DNA of 64,000 nt, from assembly GCA_949316235.1 (NCBI GenBank), contig OX438742.1, positions 8,278,815-8,342,814 on the forward strand. Reading direction: 5' to 3'. This document shows, piece after piece, positions 47,990-59,200 of the stretch. The translations under genes and the position numbers were made by a program. The DNA comes from Oegoconia quadripuncta. Lineage: Eukaryota; Arthropoda; Insecta; Lepidoptera; Autostichidae. The first letter of the stretch is position 1. The number at the start of each line of letters is the position of its first letter. The notes under the pieces were generated by a model, which was not told the origin of the DNA, made no database searches, and saw only the letters and a list, made by a program, of their open reading frames with translations.

Positions 47990-48112
47990 ATGACTGCTAG
48001 CCAACCTCCCGGGAATTATGCGAATGTGAAGACATCTCAATTGTCCAAATTGACTGAGGTGATCAAACTAGATAGTAATACAAATACATTATATCCGTAT
48101 ACTTTAGATCCG
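47990..48112 (+). CDS. Candidate upstream coding exon (possible TRPA1 N-terminus)
   Basis: ATG in a good context (ACAAAATGA) opens 41 codons, beginning MTASQPPGNYANVKTSQLSK, before a stop at 48113. Possible donors are GAG|GTGATC at 48058 (phase 0, as the exon at 50082 requires) or CC|GTAGTC at 48111. It lies in the first non-repetitive stretch 5' of the ankyrin exons. The residue pattern looks like a real N-terminus, not a repeat translation, but I cannot align it to a known TRPA1 start and a further small exon may intervene. Confidence 0.3.
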
Positions 48113-48115
48113 TAG

Positions 48116-49415
48116 TCGGGTAAAAGTGGCCCTAAATGTCGGCCTAGGCTCCCTGCTCTTTAATTTTACAACATAATTGTATGAAATTTTATACCATTGA
48201 TTTCAAGCCACCTACATTTGAGCTATAAATAGACCACCTAGCTCTATGTACTTCTGTAGGTGATGTTAATCATTCCTTTTCCACGTTCCCACTTAAATAG
48301 GTTAATAGCAGGTGACTGGAGCCACCACTGATTTAATTTTGTATGTTATCCAGATATCCACAGGGCCCGCCTGACGTAACTATTAGTCTAAATTTTTCAG
48401 TTACTATCTCATTTTTTGGATTAAATGCATAATTAAGTAGGTACATATGGGATTTCGCTTGTTTGCCTTTTCTGTTGGCTTCAAAATAACAAAGGGCCTT
48501 TAATAATGAAATTAGAGACCATTTTTATCGTAATATACAGTAGAGGTACATAGAATCTTATATCATTAAATTCATAAAGTATATTGAAGGGAAGAGCTCC
48601 CAGTGTAATCACTTATTTGAGGGCCGGCTTTTATTATAAAATATCCAATTATATGAGCAATAAAAATGGATATAGTTAGCGGCTCCATTGTTAAGTTATT
48701 TCTTTGATTTGTATAATTACAATAAAGTATACTTAACGAATATATAAAAAGAACAACCTTTTGATTTCCTTGGGCTTCTTCTCAAAGGAAGACTGTAAAT
48801 TCCAAGTGCGTGGTAGGTTCAAAGAAATGGCTATTATTAAGGATAATAATGCTTAATTATTCATTGAATGATATTTTTTATCGAATTTAATACTTAGGTA
48901 AAAATTTGACCAAATTATATAATAAAAATTCACATATCTCGTGTCTGCCACGACCGTAGGGTACATTGAAAATGAATCTGACAAATGAACTGAATTATGT
49001 TTAATTTATAATCATAGATTTTCATAAAGTATAATTTATTTTCATAAATTTTATTAATTTCCTAAAATATTATTTATTTCGTAATCTTCGCGTTACAAAG
49101 GTATAACTTCTGAATAACCCATCAGTGCTTACCACCTCGAATATTTTTTTAAATGTAGCCCAAGGTCACACCATTTTTTATATTTTCGATGTCTCATTTC
49201 GTTTTTCAGACATGAATTTTTTTCTGACTAAAACGTTCGAAATTTTTCACATGTTTGGTATCGAAAAAAAAATTTGCATTTTGTACACACACTTTGTGTG
49301 CTGCAGTAGCAAATAGCGCGATCTGCCCCCTGGTCACCACGTCCCAAGCGTTTCTTCGCCAAACGGCGCAAATAGATGATTTCAGTTGAGCCCAGCCCGA
49401 TTGATTGATATCGAC
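48116..49415. other. No gene recognised; probable 5' intron or flank of TRPA1
   Basis: AT-rich single-copy-looking sequence between the candidate upstream exon and the first ankyrin exon. A small linking exon could hide here. Confidence 0.35.
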
Positions 49416-49419
49416 TCAC

Positions 49420-49560
49420 TTGTTTATTTATTTATTTAACACTTTATTGTATATAAGCATACACGTCAAACAAAACAAAAAACAGGAGAATATTAAAATA
49501 TACAAAAGGCGAGCTTATCTCTATAAGAGATCTCTTCCAGCAAACCTCAGTAAGGAGACA
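49420..49560. repeat. Dispersed repeat
   Basis: TTTATTTAACACTTTATTGT, then CAAAAGGCGAGCTTATCTCT and AAGAGATCTCTTCCAGCAAA. Copies at 45735 and 61765. Confidence 0.7.
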
Positions 49561-50081
49561 AATTGATGAGGTAACGTAAAAGTAGACAGCGAGTACACTT
49601 ACAAAAACAGTAGTTATAAACAAACATACAACTAATAAATAGAGAAAATAACAACCATGTCGATGACATACTTAAATTATGGTGTTGTTATAATATAAAT
49701 AAATATAATAAAATATATAATCTAATATGATAAAAATAAATACAAAACCTATAAATAAATATGATATATACTTAAACAAATGTACACAAATAATAATAAT
49801 AATCTATTGAGACTTGTTGTTTGTTGTTGTATAAAAGTTTAGTTACAGAGCACCACATTATAATTTTACATTAATTTTCTGGAAAAATTTCGGGTAACAA
49901 TAGATATTTCTGCAGTTTTGTAATTAAAATAGAATTTGGATATAAATAATTAACACCTCATTTAGATTATTAAGTTTATTTTTTTCAGTGTAATAATTTC
50001 CATAGTAAACTCTGATTATACTTTCTCTGATTCACGGTGTTTTACGGAAAACAAGCCTTAATATGGACTTTTCTTTCACAG

Positions 50082-50238
50082 GCGGCAGAAAACGGCAACG
50101 AGATCGATTTCCAGCGCCTTTTTCGAAATGATCCCAGCCGAATTGGGCTGCGAGATAGTAGAGGGCGAACTCCAGCGCATCAAGCGGCGGCTAGGAACCA
50201 TGTCAATATTTTGCGTTTAGTATACGCTTATCAAGGTG
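50082..50238 (+). CDS. TrpA1: TRPA1 exon (first ankyrin repeats)
   Basis: Acceptor TTTCACAG then GCG GCA GAA; donor GTAAGT. It encodes AAENGNEIDFQRLFRNDPSR followed by an ankyrin repeat with GRTPAHQAAARN. It ends in phase 1. The segment matches the start of the ankyrin domain in insect TRPA1, so at least one coding exon must lie upstream. An in-frame Met upstream of the acceptor (50037) reads through the polypyrimidine tract and is not a real start. Confidence 0.92.
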
Positions 50239-53200
50239 GTAAGTACTTAGTCGATCGTGATATTGATTATAAGATTGTATGTTCGCTATTTATTTGTATA
50301 GTACTCTGAAAATACAATTGAATATTTTTCCATCGGACATTACTACAGGTTAATTCTGCAATTTTTTTTATATTAATGTTGAATTTTCGAAAAAAGTGGA
50401 TAAACTACGTAAGCCGTGACGTTGCCGCCCGTCGTCTTAGGAGTTAGCTCAAAATAAAATGGCTAGAATTCTCGCGATATAAACAAAAGAAAAACATAAT
50501 AGAAATAGAATTCCACTGTCAGTTTAGTCATTTTTTAATTAGGTTCTGGAATGGTGACCACGCACCGGCAAACTCAGCGCGAGACTCCAACCACAAGATT
50601 GACTCGAAGCGATAGTGAAGACTAGGGTTTCCAATCTTCGGCCGAACGATCGACTTCACGGATCGATTCGAATCGAGTAGTCCGATATCGATATACGGAA
50701 AAAAGATCCAATGAAAATCAATTTTTCGATCGAACATTTTTAAATAGAAATGCACCGGGGAATTATATTGAGTGACCGATTCGAAAGATCTCAGGAAAAT
50801 CATTGATCTTATATACAGCTCGTACCTCAGCCTCCGAATTTTAAATGGTCGACAATCTATATGCGTTTCGTTATCGGTTTTTGTTCACAGAAACGCATTC
50901 AAAATGGGGACATGTCTTTCTTCCATAAAAGACTCGGAGTTGGTTCAACAGTTCGTTCACATGTATCGTTAACAAGGCAACGTAGCAAAATAATTTGATC
51001 TTCGATCATCATCATTTTGTATGATCTATAGATCGATCTGAGGCGTAAGAGATCAATCAAAAAGATCGGACATCGACAATGAGATCGATTTTCGATTATA
51101 TCGGATCGAGATCGGGAACCCTAGTGTATACAGGATCCACGTCATTTTTAAGAGCGTTTTCATACATTCGCGTTTACACTTGGATACTTCGATGTGTTTA
51201 CGTTGTATTTATTAACATGCATTTATTAATTTCGCTTGTAACTAACAAATCTTGGAAGTTAATTTTAACCTACTTGTAATTGCCGTATCGAAATGAAACT
51301 TGGTATGTTTATATAGTTCGGATGATAATACTATAATTAGCTAATCTGATGATGGAGCCAGGAGATGTATGGTGGAACTATAGGATGTTTTTTAGTTTTT
51401 TTAAATACATATTTCTTTCAAGACTTGAATATAAGGGATAACGCCAACAACACACCTCTGCACTGCGCTGTCGAGGGCGACTCCTTGGAAGCTATCCACT
51501 TCCTACTAAACCAGTAAGTTATTTTTCATATATAATACATAATAATAATTATAAATGTCCTTGGACATCAGCGCCATCTAGATACAAACTTACCAGCTAG
51601 GTTCATAACTCAAGGTTGGAGTTTTTTATAGAGTTTCTATATGATTTTTTTGTGCAAGAAGGATCAATCATCATCGTATTGATAGCTACATTCCACTACA
51701 TGTATCGTATTAATTTTTTTATAAGTATTCACGTGTTCAACTCGCTTAGAAATTTCGACAGCCTTAGCGCAGAATAACGAAGGAGTATACTGTGGCCTCA
51801 GGAAGAGCCAATCTGAGGGTAGGGTCAAAATTGTCCCGTACCACTGGCTACGGCTTTAGTGCATTGTATAGATATGCAAACGATACGTTATATGTATGTC
51901 GCTTGTTTCTATGAATGATATTTGTTGCAGCAATGTACAAACTGGACTATTGAATGACAAAACCCAAGCTCCTATACATTTGGCGACGGAATTAAACGCG
52001 GTAAGGAAAATAAATTTCTTTTACTAAAAAAAAATATAAATCAAATAAGTATTGAAGGAACCTACGGAGATTATCACCTAGGTATATATATAAATTGACG
52101 TCATTTATTATCATACGTGTAGTATTCTTTTCTCATATTGTGAAGAACTTAACTCGCATAAAAATCTTGTTTCTTTACCACATAATAAATACGGATCCAC
52201 CCTTTGACCAGGTTGCGGTTCTCCAAGCTTTTGGTAGACACAGAGACTTATTCGATTCCGACCAGGGTGGGGAGCATGGTCGCACTGCTTTACACTTAGC
52301 AGCTATACACGATCACGATCTATGCGCTAGGATACTGGTAAGTAGTTTTAATATAAATTGTAAAATTCAAAAAGTGATCCAGACACAGAAATATCGTCCA
52401 GAATAAACAACACATCTGATTCAGACACAATACCACACTAAACAAAATCAGACACACAGAGATCTTAGATTGCGAGAAAAAGCAACCCATTAATTTCTTG
52501 TTCTACGGAGGTGGGCTTGTGTATATTACTTAGGTACACGACGATACGTACTGGTCAATCCGAGTCGATGGCCATTAAAAGTACTTTTCCATTTTTTTTT
52601 TCTGTCTGTAATATAAAGTGATATGACAAACCTAAATAATTTATTTATATTTTATAGAATTGAATTGAGTTTTATTCCAGACTGCGCTTGCCCACTAGAA
52701 TAGTTCGTTCTTTCACATAAATACTTTTAATGAATAGTCCAAAATTCTTTATTCTGTAGGCACACATTTTGTACCCTACACTTTAAATACTCAAATTTTA
52801 CATTTTTTAAGCTACAACTTGTATAAAGATGAAATAGGGTGTTTGGATAACACATTTTTTATGCGTCGTGGCACTCGTGAGTTTTTTAACAAACCCGTCA
52901 CTGGCCATTGGCACTTCGATCGCCTATAATGAATATATCTATTACGAAAAATTTTTCAAAGTTGTAATCCCATGAAGAATAATAATAAAAGGAATTAATC
53001 TCCGAACAGATATCAGATCTTGGTGCTGAGTGTAAGCGCTCTTGCAATAACGGCTACTACCCAATCCACGAGGCTGCTAAACATGCGTCGTCAAGGACTA
53101 TGGAGGTATTCCTGCAATGGGGCGAGTCCAGGGGCTGTACCCGAGAGCAGATGATATCTCTTTACGACAACGAAGGCAATGTACCATTGCACTCCGCAGT

Positions 53201-56200
53201 CCATGGCGGAGATATTAGAGCCGTGGAACTATGTCTGAGGTCTGGAGCTAAGATCTCGAAACAGCAACACGACTTGTCTACTCCTGTGCATCTTGCGTGT
53301 GCGCAGGTAAGTTAGGAATTTTATTTTCCAAACAAGTACGAGCAATTTGCACGTTTAAAGTTTACAGGTGGTAGATTGTTAAATAATAGTCTACGTAGCT
53401 AAAATCAAATATCAAATATATTTATTAAATAAAATGGTACATTGAAACATAGAATCTACATAATAATACTTAATTGCAACTGTAACACTAGTTATAGACG
53501 GACTCAGTGTAAACGGTCAAAAAATCATTATGTATTTGATCATCAGATATGGAAATTTTGGATCTTTTAATTACGAATGAGATTTTTCCATTGATTTCTT
53601 GTCGATTTTATATTATTGATGATCACTGAGTAACATTTCGTGAAAAAATTTGAATCACAAAGATATTGAAAGATTTATTCGAACATCGAAGTTCTCTAAA
53701 ATATTTCGCTGCATTTATAAAAAAAAATATTAGAGGCATTTCTAAAATAAAAATGTGAAACTATCTTATCATCTATCTATATGAACTTACATCGTTTTCG
53801 ACCTCATGAATATGTATTTTATTTTAGTAACAAAAAGTATCGACAATGAATCACTAAAAATAATTAGGTCGTTATACTAAACGTACTGTTAATCAGGCGC
53901 GGCAATACAGCAACTGTCATATACGATTTTAGACGAAGTCATCTCGGCTAAAACATCGTAAGTACTATTCCATTGCCTGACTGTTTTTTCCTGATTTGTA
54001 TTTCTTAATTTTTCAGGGGGCTCTTGAGATTGTAAAGCTAATGTTTACTATGCAAGCTTCAGAGAAAATGGCATGTCTAAATTCATGTGACGTACAAAAG
54101 ATGACGCCATTGCACTGTGCTGCAATGTTCGACCACCCTGAAATCGTCAGTTACTTGATAGAGGAGGGTTCCGATATTAATTCTCTAGACAAGGAAAAGC
54201 GATCCCCTCTGTTACTCTCTGCGTCCCGAGCTGGTTGGAGGACTGTTACCTCCTTGGTTAGTAACGCTGTTGTCCATATGCATTTAGTAACCAATATTCA
54301 ATGCACTCTAGAATAAGCAGGCTTGTCTTATTATACACTTTCATTACATACAATTACGTAGTATACTGAATTTAAGTATTTAAGTTATCAGCCTTAATTT
54401 GAAATAATACTTACCTATATATATGTCAATATTTCAAGTATAAATTAGACTTTTTTAAATACAGAACTGTACCATTTAGTATAATTTCTAATTTAATTAC
54501 AAAACTAAATTACACATTTAACCTACACAAATACGTCAATATAGGTTGTCAGAATTTTAAACTTCATTATTAAAATTAATAACGATAATCTATAAAACAT
54601 AGATATTCTGTGGCAAAAGGCAATTGACTTATCCTTAGGTTATACTTGGAAGGGCTCTAAGACTGGATTTTGTAAATCATTTTCATATAAATATTTACAT
54701 AAACATCAATGACTATATCTACAAATTGTAGTCATAAGTAAATCATGAACTTCGAGTAAGTTTGAGGATTCCAGCATCGCATGAAGCCAGAATCCCCATT
54801 CTTCTTCTTAGCGACTCGATGGCAAAAACATCAAATCTTGAGGACCAGAATGTAGCAACACGTACAGCAGTGTCTGTGGCATCGTAGAGGTCTTAAAACA
54901 TATATAATAACTCTTAAAAAAAACCAGTCTATTATTTGCGCACAATTTTTGACGTGATACATAATCGTACATATATATAACTTTAAGACCTTTATCCCAA
55001 ATAGGGTGGTCAGAGGTATCTCAAACAAGAGGCTTGGTGTGCCATATATAAAAAGTTTAAGACTTGATGCAACATCCACGTTTCACCTTTAGAAATATAC
55101 AGAAATGTACACGTGGTAGGGGATGAGTCCATCGCCGTTGAAACGTGTAAGTCTATAGATATTTTTTGATGGAAAGTCCATCAGTCTCCTTCTACGATCA
55201 CAGGAAGACAAGGGTTGAGATTATTCTTGTTACTCGAACAAAACACACGGCACTTTGACATGATTAAAATCGTTGAATTTTACTGTTAGGAGATCAGGCA
55301 TCACGGACGTTCCGGCGTTTCCATTCTAGTATATGTTTTTTTTTTATATAAGTTTTCTTTGAAATAAATACTATCAGCAGTTGTTACTATTTACCAATTC
55401 ATTGACAGATCCGTCTTGGTGCCAGACTTGACCTAAAAGACATTAACTCTCGGAATGTATTACACCTCGTCGTGATGAATGGCGGACGTCTAGAAGAAGT
55501 CGCTACCACTTGTGTCGTAAGTATCATTAATTCAATATTGTTTAGTGAGTAACATTAATTAAATAATAGATTAGTATATTTTTTATTCAATCTAAATTAT
55601 AATGATTATAATTAACATATTTGATAAAACAATAAGAAGTTGCGACGATAAAATTTGTTCCGAAGCGTTGCAATATTTGCCCTGGCATACACAAACATGG
55701 TAGTATACGTACAAAGAGATTCCACGAGCGAAAGGAGTAAGAGAAGCATGAGGGCTAAATACACAACCCTCATCAACGTGTCGTAAAACCATTTCTAGTT
55801 TAGCGAACCTTACTGACGCGTAGCTCTTCCCTACTACAGGTGGCCATGTTCTGCAGCCTCGTTCATTGTACTCCACTCCTATGTCTGTAAATCTTTTAAA
55901 GCATCCTCCTATAAAAGGAGAACCTTCACACTTTTTCTTGTAATGCTTACTTTTCCCTGTCATTCTATGATCACGGTGATCAAATACATGATAACAGCCA
56001 GGCATTCTGGGTATTTCAGTATTGGTTAGCCCGCACTGGAAGCATTTAGATATTTTTGGTTTTGGAGTCGTTGTTGTAGTTGTTGTAGTTGTCGTTGTTG
56101 TTGTGGTTTTCGTGGTCGTCGGGATTGTCATCGTGGTCGAGGTTGTAGTACTAGATGAAGGTCTCATTGCAGTGGTACTGATTTCATCCGGCAACGTAGT

Positions 56201-59200
56201 AATATAACTTGCGGCAGAAGTAACTGTTTCATCACTTGGAGTGGTTCCTTCTATTGTTGTAAGTTCATCTGGTGCCATAGTACCTTCTGCTTCTGATACC
56301 GTAGAAGATTCTACATCTGTTCCACTTGCTTTCTCACCATTCGTAGTCGGTATCTCATTTGAGGTTGTGCTCTCTTCAAACCCATTTGATTCTTCTGACA
56401 TATCGTACCTTATTGTTTCTTGGACGATGGTTGTTATAGTATAAGTTGTTGTGTCGATTTTAGAGATTTCCTTAGTCGTTAGGGGCATAGTTTCGGGCGG
56501 TAGAATTATGTCAATAACATCTGCTGTCGTTGATATAACTTCAAACTCTTTAGTTTTGTCATCATTAATTGTATTTTTTTTCCCTTGAACAGTCGTCCCG
56601 TCAGTGAGAATTTCGTAGTTTTGTTCTGTAGACGTACTTGTTTCGTCCAAATTAGTTGTTGTTTCCGAAAAAATTCCATCTGTTACAGTAGGTGTGAAAT
56701 CAACTACTAAACTATCAGATGTTGCGTCAGTGGGTACTTTATCTGTCGCAGTGGTTGTTTTGACTATTGCTGTAGACGTACTTGTTTCGTCCAAATTAGA
56801 TGTTGTTTCCGGAAAAATTCCATCTGTTACAGTAGGTGTGAAATCAACTACTAAACTATCAGATGTTGCGTCAGTGGGTACTTTATCTGTCGCAGTGGTT
56901 GTTTTGACTATTGCTGTAGACGTATTTGTTTCGTCCAAATTAGATGTTGTTTCCGGAAAAATTCCATCTGTTACAATAGGTGTGAAATCTACTACTAAAC
57001 TATCAGATGTTGCGTCAATGGGTACTTTATCTGTCGCAGTGGTTGTTTTGACTATTACTGTACTGCTTGTTATCGGCGAAATTTCATTATTTGTGCTCTC
57101 TATTGCAGTAGTTCCTTTGATGATTGTACTATCATCGTGTCTTAAAGAAGTCGTGGCAGCTCCTATTGCTATATCTTCTGCCAACGGATAAATTTTACCT
57201 AGACGGACTGTATCACCGTCTGAACTTTCTTGCTCATATAATCTACGCAGTGAAGTTGAAACTGTTATTGAACGAATTGGAGGAAAGTACGTCGCAAACG
57301 TTTTTTTGGGTTTAGGAGTTGTTGATAGATATTGTGTTGATAGACGATAGGTCCATTTCGGCCATACATCGAAAATGTAATAATGCTTACCATCATCCCT
57401 GTGCCTTATTATATATGTCGATACCTGCGCTGTTGTGTCGAAACCAACCTGAAGGTTTATTGGAGTCAATGATACAGGAAAACCGTATTTAAAATCCGGT
57501 AATGCATTTTGGTAGTTGCTCGAGGTTCGATCATAGTTCTTAGTTCCGCTATATTGCTTTTGGAAAAAAAGTATAGGATTAACACGAGTCCTTGATGTAT
57601 CAGTATGAAGTTCTATCTTGTTCTTGTAACGTGACAACAAGGAACAGTGCACATCTTGCAATGAATTCAAAAATAATAAAGATAATATACTAAAGGCAAT
57701 ATTATGCTTAAAAGTTAATATATTGATAAAAATGATATTTATCGCATTTAGCTTCATATGTGTCATATATACCAATTGTGTGAATTGCTTTGGTTTTAAA
57801 TTTATTTTGTATATAGACTGACAGTGCATCTTCTGTCATTGGGTTATAGATTAGGTTTTGTGTAGAATAACATGCACTTAAGGTGATTGTTCTGTAGGTG
57901 AACATTACTGCTAAAATGCTTGTTATATCCTAATGAACAAAATAGCTATTTCGTATGTATTGAGTAGTACATAGTTGTAGGAAATCATCAATCGCATACA
58001 CATTTATCCGTGTTAGTTAATTATCCGTGTTCATCATTTTTATTCTATTATTCTTTCTTTTGGGGTGTAAAAAAATTATATTTGATGTTTGTCCTTTTTA
58101 TTATCATACACTTAATTATCGCAATGGACAACTTTCGTAAATGGTAAATGGTAAAGGTTGTTATGTTTATATAAATGACTGCGTTGTCAGGGTAGTGGTC
58201 GACAATTATTCTATTGAAATTTTACGTGCATGTTACTTAGTAGGGTAAGTTTAGGATAGATGCTCCACATTTCAGAACTGTAGATTCGCTTTGTAACTTC
58301 GCGGTTGAATATTTATTTACCTCCGAAAAAATTTATAGCCGACGAAAAAATCCGCGAATATCGTCGACACCGCGATATATTAGTATTTTATTAGTTAGTT
58401 TTTTTTAATGGCTAAATTGATTGATTTTATATGTTGTTCGGTTGAGGGGATAGGATATACAAAGCACATGAATTGTTCTGTACCTGTCTATGGACTGTCT
58501 GTAATGGACATCTACTGCTAAACATAGACTTCAGTACAAATTTATTAGTAAGTGAAGGTAAGTACCGATGCATGTATATCAAAGAAACTTGTATTTTCAG
58601 GACCGTAGCGTAAGTCTCGTGACACTGCTTAATGAGAAAGATACTACTGGATGTTCCCCACTGCACTATGCCAGTCGTGAAGGCCATATCCGATCTTTGG
58701 AAAATCTCATTAGATTGGGGGCTTGCATTAATTTAAAAAATAATAATAATGAGAGCCCATTGCATTTTGCTGCAAGGTGAGTGAATGAGTATTTGTATGC
58801 AGTCCACATATTGCCAAGATGTATCTCCTTCTCATAATTCTTTGGGAAAATTGATATTGCTGATTAACAAAATAATAATTATCCTCCTTGGTTACTTCGT
58901 AAAAAAGAAAGCAAACTAAATTTTTTTCAAATATTGTACTTTTCTGTAATGGGTATGAAAAGTATTTCTATCACAAGAAAGTAAAGGCCGGTTGTTTTAC
59001 GCAACTAGCCATCTTAATTGCACCTATTTTGCGTTAGGTGGTTTGGGCCTCACCCCTACCAACCGAGGTACACTGGTCCCGGTTGTCCTTGTTGGCTTTG
59101 GGAAGCAATTTAATAACATAATTGCTTCCCAAAGCAATTCTTCAAGCATTGAATTAATGTTAATTTAAATTCGCATAACCTAACTTTTTTCTACAGATAT

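Noticed and set aside
50037..50309. 90-codon frame over the first ankyrin exon
   Set aside because: The ankyrin part is real (50082-50238) but the frame's ends lie in intron sequence; replaced by the spliced exon.
56022..57191. Plus-strand Val/Ser-rich frames up to 165 codons
   Set aside because: Antisense shadow of the Thr-rich repeats of the mucin-like gene, with no splice sites or start context.
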